Shown one piece after another: positions 35,884-45,453 of a stretch of DNA of 64,000 nucleotides (the stretch's first letter is position 1; every line of letters begins with the position of its first letter). Below the pieces are notes generated by a model, which made no database searches, was not told the DNA's origin, and saw only the letters and a program-made list of their open reading frames with translations. Location of the stretch: contig NZ_LT727827.1 of the NCBI RefSeq assembly GCF_900162685.1, forward strand, positions 225,272 through 289,271, read 5' to 3'. This DNA comes from Terribacillus halophilus (GTDB lineage Bacteria; Bacillota; Bacilli; Bacillales; Amphibacillaceae). Made by a program: the position numbers and the translations under genes.

Positions 35884-37011
35884 CTATATCTTTTCTAATC
35901 TATTTACCCCTATTGCTTGTGTTGAATTTCTCGTTACCAGCTCCGTCGGAAATACAACACTATCAATTGTCTTCCCTGAGCCCTTGCCATGCTTGCTTTC
36001 AATCAAATCTATAATCAACTTGCCCGCTGCTCGGCCAAGTTCAGCTTTTGGATGCTCAACTGAAGTAAGTTTCACTTCTGATAACTCAGCTAAGTTAGAA
36101 TTATCGAATCCAACAATCGACATATCTTGCGGGACCTTCATATCCCGGGTACGCAGTACATCGAGCAACTTGATTGCGAGCTCATCATTGTAGCAAACTA
36201 GTCCCGTCGGCTTTGCATCTGCTTGATCAAGCAGCACTTCAAGCTCATGTATTGGCTTCTGATGCTTTTCTTCTGTTTTGTACGTGACAATATGTTTAGG
36301 GTTGATTGGTACTTTGTTTTCGCGATGCGCCTTCAAGTATCCTTTCATCCGAAGTGTTCCTTGCATATCGTCCGTCTTGAAGAAACCAACAATATCACGA
36401 TGTCCTTGCTGAATCAGATGTTCGGTTTGCAAAAACGCACCACGTTCATCGTCCACAAGCACCCGAAACGGCTCCAGCGCATCATAGTAAGCATTAATCA
36501 TAATGTAGGGAATTTGAAGTCGCTCTAAATTCAAATAATAATTGATATTTGGATTGGCAGAAGCACTTTTCGTCGGCTCAATAATTGCGCCGTCAAAGCC
36601 TGTCGTAATAATCCGCTCCAAGTATTCTCGTTCTTTTTCATGGTTATTATCGGTGTTGAATAAGCTCACATTATAGCCATGTTCACTTAGAAAGGCCTCT
36701 GCTCCCCGAATAATTGATGGAAAGATATAATCAGAGATGTAAGTAGTCACAATAGCAATATTTTTATTCTGCATACCATTCTGCTGCAGCTGATGCTTGG
36801 AACGATCCGCACAAAATGTACCTGCACCTTGCTCTCGGTAAAGCCAGCCTTCATTCACCAGCTCACCTATTGCCAGCCGCACCGTATGACGGCTAACATC
36901 GAACTGCTTCATCATGACACTCTCGGATGGAATTTTCGCATGCGGCTCATACGTACCATCGAGGATTTTGGACTTGATTGCTTGTTTTACAATTGCATAC
37001 TTTGTCTGCAT
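35884..37011 (-). CDS. araR: Arabinose-responsive repressor AraR
   Basis: 375 residues: N-terminal GntR winged helix (about 1-70; HAKIPSESVMMKQFDVSRHTV) fused to a LacI/GalR-type periplasmic-binding domain (about 80-365; GAIIEPTKSAS, DERGAFLQTEHLIQQGHRDI, DMSIVGFDNSNLAELSEVKLTSVEHP). This chimera is typical of AraR, which releases its boxes on binding L-arabinose. An AraR box precedes its own gene, so it is autoregulated. It lies between araN and araDBA. Confidence 0.93.
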   Translation of the reverse strand: MQTKYAIVKQAIKSKILDGTYEPHAKIPSESVMMKQFDVSRHTVRLAIGELVNEGWLYREQGAGTFCADRSKHQLQQNGMQNKNIAIVTTYISDYIFPSIIRGAEAFLSEHGYNVSLFNTDNNHEKEREYLERIITTGFDGAIIEPTKSASANPNINYYLNLERLQIPYIMINAYYDALEPFRVLVDDERGAFLQTEHLIQQGHRDIVGFFKTDDMQGTLRMKGYLKAHRENKVPINPKHIVTYKTEEKHQKPIHELEVLLDQADAKPTGLVCYNDELAIKLLDVLRTRDMKVPQDMSIVGFDNSNLAELSEVKLTSVEHPKAELGRAAGKLIIDLIESKHGKGSGKTIDSVVFPTELVTRNSTQAIGVNRLEKI

Positions 37012-37031
37012 AACTCACACCAGCTTCCTTG

Positions 37032-37049
37032 ACATGTTCGTATAAGTTA
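37032..37049. promoter_or_regulatory. AraR box upstream of araR
   Basis: ACATGTTCGTATAAGTTA, 21 bases before the araR start, reads TAACTTATACGAACATGT in reverse and matches the other boxes. Confidence 0.75.
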
Positions 37050-37146
37050 GCATACCACAGGTGATGGGAAAGGCGCACTATGTTGTTATCTATTACGGTA
37101 AGATCTTTCTGTTTCAGGCAGGACATATCCATCTATTTTTCTCTAT

Positions 37147-37215
37147 GTTCTCTTATGGTAGTATCAGAGCAGCAGCAAATAATACATAAGATGCGCGCTC
37201 AACCTATAAGAGAAC
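37147..37215. repeat. 10-bp inverted repeat upstream of the HAD gene
   Basis: GTTCTCTTAT (37147-37156) and ATAAGAGAAC (37206-37215) are perfect inverted copies 49 bases apart, ending 28 bases before the HAD gene start. Could be a pair of operator half-sites or a leader stem. Unassigned. Confidence 0.5.
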
Positions 37216-37243
37216 GCTCGTTTTATTGGAGGACAGTACCATA

Positions 37244-37933
37244 ATGAAAAACTACCAGGCTTTATTTTTTGATGTAGATAATACAATTCTCGATTTTACG
37301 AAAACGGAGCAGGAAGCCCTCCCTCTTCTATTTCAACAACATGGATTGCCAATAGATGAAGAAGCCATGACAGTCTACCGCACCATTAATAAGCGCCTAT
37401 GGAGTTCCTTTGAAAAAGGAGAAATTGATCGGGATACAGTTGTGCAGTCAAGATTCCGTGAGTTTTCTGCGCTTTACGGCCGTGAAAATAATGGTGCAGA
37501 ATTAGATGCAGCTTATCGCGAGCTGTTAGGACAAGGAACACATATGATAGTTGGCGCTGCCGAAGTATTAGAAGAACTGAGCAAGCACTATCCGCTTTAC
37601 ATCGTGACGAACGGCGTTTCTGAAACACAATATCGTCGCCTAAAAGCAACCGGCCTGCTGCCGTATTTCCAGTCTGTTTTCGTCTCCGAAGACACTGGCT
37701 TCCAGAAACCAATGGCCGAATTCTTTGATTATGTGTTTGAACGCGTTCCCGACGTAAGCCCGAGCCATTCCCTCATTATTGGCGATTCGTTAGCAGCTGA
37801 CATACAGGGAGGTCATAAAGCTGGTATGGATACATGCTGGTTTAACCCTGGCAAGCTACAGAATCATCTACCAGTAGTGCCTGATTATGAAATAACTGTA
37901 TTAGAAGAACTCAAGCGTTTACTTGCTATATGA
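37244..37933 (+). CDS. yfnB: HAD family noncanonical nucleotidase (YjjG/YfnB-like)
   Basis: 229 residues from the ATG at 37244 (GGAGG 11 bases upstream; an alternative TTG at 37226 overlaps the ribosome site). HAD motifs: FFDVDNTILDF (nucleophile Asp11), IVTNGVSETQ, FQKPMAEFFDYVF and IGDSLAADIQGG. YjjG-type enzymes dephosphorylate noncanonical nucleoside monophosphates. It is divergent from araR and convergent with araA, so it is probably not part of arabinose metabolism. Confidence 0.8.
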   Translation: MKNYQALFFDVDNTILDFTKTEQEALPLLFQQHGLPIDEEAMTVYRTINKRLWSSFEKGEIDRDTVVQSRFREFSALYGRENNGAELDAAYRELLGQGTHMIVGAAEVLEELSKHYPLYIVTNGVSETQYRRLKATGLLPYFQSVFVSEDTGFQKPMAEFFDYVFERVPDVSPSHSLIIGDSLAADIQGGHKAGMDTCWFNPGKLQNHLPVVPDYEITVLEELKRLLAI

Positions 37934-37981
37934 TTCAGCAATTTCTAAGTAGAGATAAATTGTGATTAAAAACTATTATTC

Positions 37982-38014
37982 AAAAAAGATGTGCAAAAAC
38001 GCACATCTTTTTTG
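37982..38014. terminator. Bidirectional terminator shared by the HAD gene and araA
   Basis: AAAAAAGATGTGC / GCACATCTTTTTT perfect stem with a five-base loop between two convergent stops. Confidence 0.9.
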
Positions 38015-38017
38015 TTC

Positions 38018-39490
38018 TTATCTCCACACTGCCTGATTCCACTGCAATTCTTTTCGGAATTGCTTTAACTTTGTATCGTTATCAATTGTTACACATTCTA
38101 TGCCAATTATGTCAGCAAAGTCTTCCAGCTGCTCAGCGGTCAGGGTAAAGGTAAGCGCAGTATGGTGAGCACCTCCAGCATAAATCCACGCTTCTGTCGC
38201 TTCACTTAAAGATGGCTGCGGCTTCCACAATACTTTGGCTACCGGCAAGTTTGGTGTTTCTCTTTCTGCCTCGACGGCATCTACTTTATTGATGATCATA
38301 CGGAAACGGCCGCCGAGCTCAATGATGGAAACGTTAATTGCTTCACCGGCAATCCCATCAAATACGATTCGCGCTGGATCATCTTTGCCGCCGATGCCTA
38401 ACGGGTGCACTTGAATAGATGGTCTGTTTTTGGCAACTGTCGGACAAACTTCCAGCATATGTGATCCTAAGATTAATTCCGCACCTTCTTCTAAATGGTA
38501 CGTGTAATCTTCCATAAAGGATGTTTTTTCATTATTGGCCATTGCCTTTAGCAGACGAACGAGTGCTGCTGTACGCCAATCTCCTTCGCCAGCAAAGCCG
38601 TAACCTTGCGCCATCAGATGCTGAACAGCGAGTCCTGGCAGCTGGTTCATTCCATGCAAATCTTCGAAGTTCGTACTGAACGCTTGGTAACCGCCTCGAT
38701 CTAAAAAGCGCTTTAATGCCACTTCTATTTTGGCCTGTTCACGCACAGAAGCTACCTGTTCTGCTTCTGTCGGCAGATCGTACACTTCCTTATAAGCCGC
38801 AACGAGGTCATCTACATCTGCGTCACTTACTTCATTCATTTCCGCAACAAGATCACCAATGCCATAATAATCGACAGTCCAGCCAAACTTAATTTGTGCT
38901 TCCACTTTATCACCGTCAGTAACGGCAACGTTACGCATGTTATCGCCAAATCGCGCTACCTTGATTTGCTGACTTTCGTTAACGCCAACAGCTGTTGTCA
39001 TCCAATCAGCAATGCGCCCCTGTATTTTGGCATCGCCCCAATAGCCGACTATCACTTTTCTAGCTTTGTTAAGACGTGTTCCCATAAAGCCATATTCACG
39101 GTCGCCATGAGCGGCTTGATTCAAGTTCATAAAGTCCATGTCAATGGTATCCCAAGGTACATCACGGTTGTACTGCGTATGCAAATGCAAAAGCGGCTTC
39201 TGCAGCGTCTTTAGTCCGCCAATCCACATTTTCGCTGGTGAGAACGTGTGCATCCACGTAATCAAGCCCGCACATTCTGGATCGGCATTTGCCTCCAAAC
39301 TCACTCGCTGTATGTCTGCTGCGTTCGTGAGCACCTCTTTAAAGGTAATTGGAAATGGCAGATTGCCTTGCTCATTTAATTTATGGATCAAATCCTCCGA
39401 ATTACCTTGCACTTGCTTTAGTGTTTCTTCCCCATATAAATGCTGACTTCCTGTAACGAACCAAAATTGATAAGGCTTTACTTGTAACAT
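38018..39490 (-). CDS. araA: L-arabinose isomerase
   Basis: 490 residues. Converts L-arabinose to L-ribulose in the cytoplasm using Mn2+. The family start KPYQFWFVTGSQHLYGEE and the active-site region GFAGEGDWRTAAL (about 296-308) with downstream HMLEVCP are intact; length matches B. subtilis AraA (496). Third gene of the araDBA operon, 12 bases after araB, with its own terminator. Confidence 0.95.
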   Translation of the reverse strand: MLQVKPYQFWFVTGSQHLYGEETLKQVQGNSEDLIHKLNEQGNLPFPITFKEVLTNAADIQRVSLEANADPECAGLITWMHTFSPAKMWIGGLKTLQKPLLHLHTQYNRDVPWDTIDMDFMNLNQAAHGDREYGFMGTRLNKARKVIVGYWGDAKIQGRIADWMTTAVGVNESQQIKVARFGDNMRNVAVTDGDKVEAQIKFGWTVDYYGIGDLVAEMNEVSDADVDDLVAAYKEVYDLPTEAEQVASVREQAKIEVALKRFLDRGGYQAFSTNFEDLHGMNQLPGLAVQHLMAQGYGFAGEGDWRTAALVRLLKAMANNEKTSFMEDYTYHLEEGAELILGSHMLEVCPTVAKNRPSIQVHPLGIGGKDDPARIVFDGIAGEAINVSIIELGGRFRMIINKVDAVEAERETPNLPVAKVLWKPQPSLSEATEAWIYAGGAHHTALTFTLTAEQLEDFADIIGIECVTIDNDTKLKQFRKELQWNQAVWR

Positions 39491-39502
39491 GATTTCTCCC
39501 CC

Positions 39503-41197
39503 TTAGTTCTGTGCAGTCAATTTTCTTTCCGATTGTGAACGAATTCCTTTTAAACGCTTCATGACATCATTGGCTCCGCGTCCGAAATAGTCATGCAGCG
39601 CATTGTATTCCTCGTAAAGCCGCTCATAAATGTCCACATTTTCTGGGATAGGCTGTATGACTTCTTCCTTTACCCGCGCCATATGTTCAGCTGCCTCCAG
39701 GATGCTGTCATAGCCACCAGCATCTGCTCCTGCTGCAACAGCGCCAAACATAGCTGCTCCAACAGCTGGTGTCTGTACTGAGTCAGCAATATAAATCGGC
39801 CGGTTCGTTACATCAGCAAAAATTTGCATAAGCAGCTTATTTTTCTGCGGCAGTCCGCCACATGCATATAATTCATCAACAGCTACACCATTTTGATGGA
39901 AAGCGTCTACAATTTTACGCGTGCCAAAGGCAGTCGCTTCCAGCAGCGCCCGATATACTTCTTCTGGTTTGGTCTGCAGTGTCAGCCCAATGATAAGGCC
40001 GCTCAGTTCTGTATCCACGAGCACAGATCGGTTGCCATTCATCCAGTCCAGCGCTAGCAAACCTGTTTCTCCTGGACGATAAGCAGCCGCATGAGCTTCC
40101 AGCCACTGGTGCACATTCTGTCCAGCTGCTTCTGCCTGCTTGTGCACATATTCCGGCACTTGTTCATCAACGAACCAGCCAAAAATATCACCAACTGCCG
40201 ACTGCCCAGCTTCATAACCATAGTAGCCTTCAATAATACCGTCCTCAACCACTCCGCACATGCCTTCGACAGTGCGTTCTTCTGTGCCAAGCACCATATG
40301 GCAAATAGAAGTTCCCATCGCCATTACCAATTTGCCCGGCGTCACCACACCCATTGCTGGCACTGCCGCATGAGCATCCACATTTCCAACAGCCACTGCA
40401 ATACCTGCCGGCAGATTCATCGGTACAGCAAGCGAGGATTGCAATTCGCCAGCCTTGGAACCGAGCGGATAAACCTCCCCGCGCAGTTTTGTTTCAGTCA
40501 CATCTCGCAACGCAGGATGCAGACTGCCGAAGAAATCTTGCGAAGGATAGCCGTCTTGCTTATGCCATATTGCTTTGTATCCAGCAGTACAGCTATTTCG
40601 TTTCAATTCACCTGTAAGCTGCGATATTACCCAATCTGTTGCTTCGATAAATTGATCTGCCGCCTCATACATTTCTGGTGCTTCATCTGCAATTTGCCAG
40701 ATTTTTGGTATCATCCACTCGGAGGAAATCTTGCCCCCATACCGGGAAAGAAAAGCCTCACCTTTGTCTTGCGCAATGTCATTTAACTTATTGGCCTCAT
40801 CCTGCGCAGCATGGTGTTTCCAAAGCTTCACCCAGCTATGGGGATTATCACGATATAACGGGTTAAAGCACAATGGTTCCAGATTTTCGTCGACTGGCAG
40901 CATCGTGCAGGCAGTAAAATCAATTCCTAAGCCGATGACGTCTGCCGGTTCCACACCTGCTGTTTTCATCACAGCTGGCACGGAATTCCGCAGTACGTCC
41001 AGATAATCCATTGGATGCTGCAAGGCCCATTCATAGCCTAATGCTTTATCTAAATGCGGAAGCTTTACATCCATTACCCCATGCGCGTACGCTGTTACAT
41101 GGTCAGCCATCTCTATTCCATCACGTAAACGGACGAGCACTGCTCTGCCCGACTGCGTGCCATAATCAATTCCGATTGTGTATTTTTCCGTCCCCAT
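39503..41197 (-). CDS. araB: L-ribulokinase
   Basis: 564 residues, FGGY carbohydrate kinase: N-terminal [28 protein letters not shown], and C-terminal [22 protein letters not shown]. Phosphorylates L-ribulose to L-ribulose-5-phosphate. Two Mets are in reach of GGAGGAA; I prefer the one at 41197, eight bases away, over 41203. Lies between araD (12-base gap) and araA. Confidence 0.95.
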   Translation of the reverse strand: MGTEKYTIGIDYGTQSGRAVLVRLRDGIEMADHVTAYAHGVMDVKLPHLDKALGYEWALQHPMDYLDVLRNSVPAVMKTAGVEPADVIGLGIDFTACTMLPVDENLEPLCFNPLYRDNPHSWVKLWKHHAAQDEANKLNDIAQDKGEAFLSRYGGKISSEWMIPKIWQIADEAPEMYEAADQFIEATDWVISQLTGELKRNSCTAGYKAIWHKQDGYPSQDFFGSLHPALRDVTETKLRGEVYPLGSKAGELQSSLAVPMNLPAGIAVAVGNVDAHAAVPAMGVVTPGKLVMAMGTSICHMVLGTEERTVEGMCGVVEDGIIEGYYGYEAGQSAVGDIFGWFVDEQVPEYVHKQAEAAGQNVHQWLEAHAAAYRPGETGLLALDWMNGNRSVLVDTELSGLIIGLTLQTKPEEVYRALLEATAFGTRKIVDAFHQNGVAVDELYACGGLPQKNKLLMQIFADVTNRPIYIADSVQTPAVGAAMFGAVAAGADAGGYDSILEAAEHMARVKEEVIQPIPENVDIYERLYEEYNALHDYFGRGANDVMKRLKGIRSQSERKLTAQN

Positions 41198-41209
41198 TTG
41201 CATTTCCTC

Positions 41210-41911
41210 CTATGTGGTCTTCTGGCCGTAATAGGCACCTGCACCATGTTTTCGCAGATAATGTTTATCCAGCAGTACTTGATCCATATCGTCCACCTGG
41301 TGATCCAGCTGATAAGATAAATGCGCAAGTCTGGCTACTTCCTCCAAAACAACAGCATTATGCACAGCTTCCGCAGGTGATTTCCCCCAGTTAAATGGTG
41401 CATGCTTATGCACGAGCACACTTGGAATTTGATTTGGATCTAAGCCTTGCTTTTGAAATGTCTCGACAATGACATTGCCTGTCTCTAACTCATAGTTATG
41501 CTGTATCTCTTGTACAGTCATCGGCCGCGTACAGGGCACTGTTCCATAGAAGTAGTCCGCATGAGTTGTCCCAAGTGCCGGCACCCCTTTGGCTGACTGC
41601 GCGAAAGCTGTCGCCCATGTGGAATGCGTATGCACGATGCCGCCAATAGCCTCAAAATGCTTATACAAAACAAGATGGGTTGCTGTATCCGATGAAGGCT
41701 TCAAATCTCCCTCCACCACTTCACCATCCAAGTTGACAACAACCATGTCTTTCACGGTTAGCTTCTCATAAGCCACACCGCTAGGCTTAATCACAACCAA
41801 TCCGGAATCCCTATTGATACCGCTTACATTTCCCCATGTAAAAGTTACCAGCTCATGCTTCGGCAGATCCAGGTTCGCTTGCAGCACCTGTTCCTTCAAA
41901 TCATTCAGCAT
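41210..41911 (-). CDS. araD: L-ribulose-5-phosphate 4-epimerase
   Basis: 233 residues, class II aldolase/adducin family. Metal-binding His in [16 protein letters not shown] (about 92-107) and TTHADYFYG, with a late [11 protein letters not shown]. Converts L-ribulose-5-P to D-xylulose-5-P, feeding the pentose phosphate pathway. Start ATG at 41911 with AGAAGAGG eight bases before; a GTG at 41920 is less well spaced. First gene of araDBA; order araD-araB-araA differs from the araABD order of B. subtilis. Confidence 0.94.
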   Translation of the reverse strand: MLNDLKEQVLQANLDLPKHELVTFTWGNVSGINRDSGLVVIKPSGVAYEKLTVKDMVVVNLDGEVVEGDLKPSSDTATHLVLYKHFEAIGGIVHTHSTWATAFAQSAKGVPALGTTHADYFYGTVPCTRPMTVQEIQHNYELETGNVIVETFQKQGLDPNQIPSVLVHKHAPFNWGKSPAEAVHNAVVLEEVARLAHLSYQLDHQVDDMDQVLLDKHYLRKHGAGAYYGQKTT

Positions 41912-41924
41912 CAGGTCCACCTCT

Positions 41925-42023
41925 TCTTGTACGTATATTTAACTCCTTAACGTGATTTTAACTTAATTGGTACGTACAATCAATCTATTTTTCTTCGATT
42001 CTGTCATCTTACACGTACAAGTG
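41925..42023. promoter_or_regulatory. araDBA promoter with three AraR boxes
   Basis: Minus-strand promoter TTGATT (41978-41983), 17 bases, TAAAAT (41955-41960). Box 1 TTAATTGGTACGTACAATC (41963-41981) fills the spacer, box 2 TCTTGTACGTATATTTAA (41925-41942) overlaps the leader, and box 3 CTTACACGTACAAGTG (42008-42023) is about 45 bases upstream. No cre site was seen here. Confidence 0.8.
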
Positions 42024-42136
42024 AAGAATAGGGGTGCTATTTTTTCATGTCAGCTAAAATTCTTGGTAATGGTATATTTTTCTTTCACACTGCTTGTGTA
42101 CTGCGTTACGATAGAAGAAAAAGCAGGTGGGTGTTT

Positions 42137-42685
42137 ATGAAGAAAAAGATATCCGGAATCATTGGTCTTCTGCCATTCCTATGTATTACTGCTTGTTCCT
42201 CTGCTGATGAAGACATAAGCATTGAAACGGTGGATTATCATGCGTTAGCTGATTATGAAGAAACGTACATAGGTAACAACAGTGATGTTGGAGCTATCCT
42301 CACGAAGCTTCCGGGCAGCAATGCGCTGGAAGAGACAAGCTTGTCTGATGGAAATCTGATGGTACAGTATGATACAAATAAAATTGACAAACAAAAAGAA
42401 AATGCGTGGTACAACAAACAATCAGAAATCCAGGAAGTCTTTCTCCACAATATCCTGTATCTCTCTGCTTTAATTAAAAATGAAAAAAACATTACCTTAA
42501 CTTTGCAAAGCGACGAAACGAACTATCAAATTGAACTCTCATCTTCGGAATTGGAGAAATTTCTAAACATTGACTTGGCAGAAAAAATAAAGCATGAGCA
42601 AGAATGGAATAGCTATTTAGAAGAGAAATTGCGAGCAGAAAATCAGCGTAAACTAGTGAAAAAATATCCATTACAAGTACAATGA
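42137..42685 (+). CDS. Small lipoprotein of unknown function
   Basis: 182 residues from ATG 42137 (GCAGGTGG ten bases upstream; the longer frame from 42047 has no ribosome site). Lipobox ITACSS at residues 15-20, then a soluble helical, Glu/Lys-rich domain, presumably on the outer face of the membrane. No family recognised. Divergent from araD across the AraR-box region but not clearly part of the arabinose regulon. Confidence 0.65.
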   Translation: MKKKISGIIGLLPFLCITACSSADEDISIETVDYHALADYEETYIGNNSDVGAILTKLPGSNALEETSLSDGNLMVQYDTNKIDKQKENAWYNKQSEIQEVFLHNILYLSALIKNEKNITLTLQSDETNYQIELSSSELEKFLNIDLAEKIKHEQEWNSYLEEKLRAENQRKLVKKYPLQVQ

Positions 42686-42696
42686 TTTTTATTTAT

Positions 42697-42740
42697 AGCG
42701 AACACAGAAATGTCCGGGATAATTTCTGTGCTCGCTTTAT
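42697..42740. terminator. Bidirectional terminator
   Basis: AGCGAaCACAGAAAT / ATTTCTGTGcTCGCT with a ten-base loop, between the convergent lipoprotein and DJ-1 genes. Confidence 0.85.
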
Positions 42741-42742
42741 TA

Positions 42743-43336
42743 TTAACCCTTAAAATCAATCGCTCCTTGCTTAAAGAAACGGTACCAGCCGTCAATTTTT
42801 TCTTCTTCCCGCACTCTAAGCAGCTTCAGTATTTCCCTTGCAAACTCTAAAGGCGCGGTACCATTCGCAGTGATCAAATCTTCCTCACGCACTGCTTGAG
42901 AATGAACGTACAAGTTTTCACCTTTGTAGGCAGGTGCACCTTCTTGCAAGTACTCCAAACTATTACTGGTATGCGGCACTTTATCTAAGAAACCATATCT
43001 CCCCAGAAAAACGGTAGCATCGCAAATGGCTGCAATAGGGATGTCCTTTGCTGCACAATGCGCTAGCAGCTCTTTTACTGGAACAGCAGCAGCTTCCCTC
43101 CATGTGTTTCCGCCCGGGAGAATGAGCATGTGAATATCCTCGTGCTTTAATACCTCCTCTAAGCTATAGTCAGGAAGCACTGTAAATCCGCCAATAGAGG
43201 AAACCGGCTGGCCATCTAAGGTTACTGTTTTTACTGTATAACCAGAGTGCGGCGCTTGCAGCTCGGCTGCCGTATAACTCGCTTCCCAATCAGCGTATTG
43301 CTCTGTCAAAAAGATAAGTACCGTTTTATTCATCAT
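42743..43336 (-). CDS. DJ-1/PfpI family protein (YoaZ-like)
   Basis: 197 residues with the DJ-1 nucleophile elbow AAICDATVFLG, C105. The residue after Cys is Asp rather than His, as in the YoaZ/YraA-like glutamine-amidotransferase-like subgroup, so protease-type chemistry is unlikely. Related proteins are stress-associated. It is followed upstream by two GNAT genes on the same strand with short gaps. Confidence 0.8.
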   Translation of the reverse strand: MMNKTVLIFLTEQYADWEASYTAAELQAPHSGYTVKTVTLDGQPVSSIGGFTVLPDYSLEEVLKHEDIHMLILPGGNTWREAAAVPVKELLAHCAAKDIPIAAICDATVFLGRYGFLDKVPHTSNSLEYLQEGAPAYKGENLYVHSQAVREEDLITANGTAPLEFAREILKLLRVREEEKIDGWYRFFKQGAIDFKG

Positions 43337-43359
43337 ACTGCCACCTCCCTTTTTCGCAG

Positions 43360-43788
43360 CTAAACATCTCGGCTTAAAAACATTAATCTTCCAATCTCGT
43401 TAAAGCCATTTCTTTTATAAAATGTCTCCGCAGGCAGTCCGCGATCTGTCAGTAAGCTGATTGTCTCTGCGTCTGTAGTTTTAAGAAGATAATGCATTAA
43501 CGCCTTGCCTACACCTTTACTTTGCTGATCAGTTCGCACACACATCTCATTGATAAAAAATTCATCACCTGACCACCACTTTCGTTTCACCCCAAAGATG
43601 AAGCCGATAATATTTTGATTTTCTACTGCTAAAATCCCTGTAAATCCAGGTGTGTGATAAAAATCCTTCAAGTATTGCTGTGCCGCTTCTGGAGTCCAAG
43701 CTTCATTCCACGGCTCCTCACAGAAAACATTCGCGAAGATATCACTGCACACTTCTAGATCGCTTTCCATACATGCACGCATGTTCAT
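43360..43788 (-). CDS. GNAT acetyltransferase (AAC(6')-like)
   Basis: 142 residues: acetyl-CoA loop RTDQQSKGVGKALMHYLL (about 85-102) and C-terminal ETFYKRNGFNEIG. The N-terminal ADIFANVFCEEPWNEAW-type region resembles aminoglycoside 6'-acetyltransferase-like proteins, but resistance cannot be claimed. Lies 11 bases downstream of another GNAT gene. Confidence 0.78.
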   Translation of the reverse strand: MNMRACMESDLEVCSDIFANVFCEEPWNEAWTPEAAQQYLKDFYHTPGFTGILAVENQNIIGFIFGVKRKWWSGDEFFINEMCVRTDQQSKGVGKALMHYLLKTTDAETISLLTDRGLPAETFYKRNGFNEIGRLMFLSRDV

Positions 43789-43799
43789 AAAAACTCCTC

Positions 43800-44264
43800 C
43801 TACAGTTTCTTTGTCTTCACGATAGATGCCGTTTCATACCCTAATCGCTCATATAATCGCTGGGCACCCTCGTTTGCTGCAAATACATTGAGCGCCATCC
43901 TGCCAACGCTTTCTCGCCTCGCCACTTCTTCAACCAATGTCAACGCTGCATGCGCATACCCTTGCTTACGGAATGCTTCTTCTATGTAAATATGATAGAT
44001 GAATACGCGATCTCGCTCAGCCTGTATGTTATACCAAATGATTCCGACATTCTGTTTTTTCTCCTCACAAAAAACATGCCCAATATATTGACCGTTTTTT
44101 CTGTTCTCTTCAGATAGAAGCTTGTATGTTTTTTCAGCATCACGAAGTGCCACTTCTTTCGGAATACCTTGGTTACTTGATACATTCTCTGCATAGATGG
44201 GGCTCTGTAACTCTATGTACTTCTGAACTTCCTCTGCGGTCAATTCTTGTAATGAAATCTCCAT
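43800..44264 (-). CDS. GNAT family N-acetyltransferase
   Basis: 154 residues, start ATG 44264 with AGGAGG eight bases before. GNAT motif A IYIEEAFRKQGYAHAALTLVEEVA and motif B NEGAQRLYERLGYETASIV are clear. Substrate unknown. First of a likely three-gene operon with the next GNAT and the DJ-1 gene. Confidence 0.8.
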   Translation of the reverse strand: MEISLQELTAEEVQKYIELQSPIYAENVSSNQGIPKEVALRDAEKTYKLLSEENRKNGQYIGHVFCEEKKQNVGIIWYNIQAERDRVFIYHIYIEEAFRKQGYAHAALTLVEEVARRESVGRMALNVFAANEGAQRLYERLGYETASIVKTKKL

Positions 44265-44391
44265 CAACCAACCTCCTATATTTTGTATATTTCTATTGTA
44301 CAGGAATGTGCAATAAAAGCGTGGTTATCTATAGCACTTTAGGGGTTTTATATCGTTTGTACATAGAAATATGGAAAATAAAGGAGGTGTA

Positions 44392-44466
44392 ATGGATTGG
44401 GATCTGATTCTCTTCACGTTTCTCGTTATTTATTCGCTTACAATTACTTTCTTCTATTTGTCTTAA
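44392..44466 (+). CDS. Very small hydrophobic membrane peptide (24 aa), start uncertain
   Basis: A perfect AAAGGAGGTG (44380-44389) precedes ATG 44392, giving a 24-residue peptide: MDWD then about 20 hydrophobic residues, one TM helix. An overlapping +2 frame starts TTG 44397, better spaced (nine bases), and encodes 47 residues ending 44540: a hydrophobic stretch then a basic tail (LEKRQRKEYLQG). One of the two is probably translated; I cannot decide which. The 47-residue version would overlap the convergent ATPase gene end by 18 bases. Confidence 0.5.
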   Translation: MDWDLILFTFLVIYSLTITFFYLS

Positions 44467-44522
44467 AGGCTTTGGAAAAGAGACAACGAAAGGAATACCT
44501 GCAAGGCAGCGACCAACCTTAC

Positions 44523-45242
44523 CTAATCTTCCATAAATAAATAATTCAAGTACGCATCGCGATTTTGCAGAAACCCTCGTGTTATTTGATAATGTTCTGT
44601 TTCTTCATAATCAATCTGCTGAATTCCCTCCTCGCTGAAGTGCAGAATCTCTGCATCAGGGTATCCGAGCAATATAGGCGAATGTGTTGCAATAATGAAT
44701 TGCACATCACCTGTTTTCTCAAGATCACGGATGAGACGAAGAAAGGAGAGCTGCCTTTGCGGGGACAGTGCAGCCTCCGGCTCATCAAGCAAGTAGATTG
44801 CCTTACCGCCGAAACGATTTTGGAACAAAGAAAGAAATGCTTCCCCGTGAGATTGATGATGCAGCGACTTACCACCATACGCATCAAACGAACCTATTTC
44901 ATCAATATGCGAGGCAAAATGGTAAAAAGATTCTGCTCGTAGGAAAAAACCATTTGTCACCTTTGGCAGCCAAGAAAGCCGGATATAATCCGCTAGTGCA
45001 GCTTCCGATGCGTCAACATCATATGTATTATTCCGACCGCCTCCTGCAGTATTGAATCCGCATATATCTGCGATTGCTTCCATTAAAGTTGATTTTCCAC
45101 TTCCGTTTTCCCCGACAAAAAAGGTAACCGATTTATTAATATTCAGCTCGTCCAGCTGTCGGAGTGCCGGGATGGAAAATGGATATACACACTGCTTATA
45201 TGCAGTGTGCTCTTGCAAGAGTTTGACTCTTTTTAGGAACAA
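44523..45242 (-). CDS. AAA-type/ABC-like ATPase (SMC/RecF-like P-loop protein)
   Basis: 239 residues, soluble. Walker A GENGSGKST (about 43-51), signature-like SHGEAFLSLF (about 131-140), Walker B AIYLLDEPEAAL (about 147-158) and His switch ATHSPIL (about 185-191). This is the short AAA_21/AAA_23 type without a coiled coil, not a transporter NBD with a permease partner. No effector gene adjoins it, so a defence role such as OLD or Gabija is not supported. Function unknown. Confidence 0.78.
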   Translation of the reverse strand: MFLKRVKLLQEHTAYKQCVYPFSIPALRQLDELNINKSVTFFVGENGSGKSTLMEAIADICGFNTAGGGRNNTYDVDASEAALADYIRLSWLPKVTNGFFLRAESFYHFASHIDEIGSFDAYGGKSLHHQSHGEAFLSLFQNRFGGKAIYLLDEPEAALSPQRQLSFLRLIRDLEKTGDVQFIIATHSPILLGYPDAEILHFSEEGIQQIDYEETEHYQITRGFLQNRDAYLNYLFMED

Positions 45243-45392
45243 TTCTTCAGCTCCTTTTATGCTGATTGCTTACACAACTAACATACAATAATTTTGTATA
45301 ACGATATTCGCCTCCTTAACATTTCGCTGCTTATGGCAGTAAATCCTCTGTCTTTCCGCTTCCGTCCCACAGCAAGAAATCAAACGAAAGCT

Positions 45393-45434
45393 AAAAAAAC
45401 GGAGAGAAGCCTTCTTACATGCTTCTCTCCGTCT
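45393..45434 (-). terminator. Terminator of the DszC-like gene
   Basis: ACGGAGAGAAGC / GCTTCTCTCCGT perfect stem with a ten-base loop and T7 on the minus strand. Confidence 0.9.
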
Positions 45435-45453
45435 CGCAAAAACAGCCTTGCCT

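Noticed and set aside
40091..40786. 231-codon plus-strand frame opposite araB
   Set aside because: Antisense to a well-conserved ribulokinase; very His/Ser/Cys-rich and without a ribosome site.
44523..45242. AAA ATPase as part of an anti-phage system
   Set aside because: It has no nuclease, TOPRIM, helicase or other effector partner nearby, so context does not support defence.
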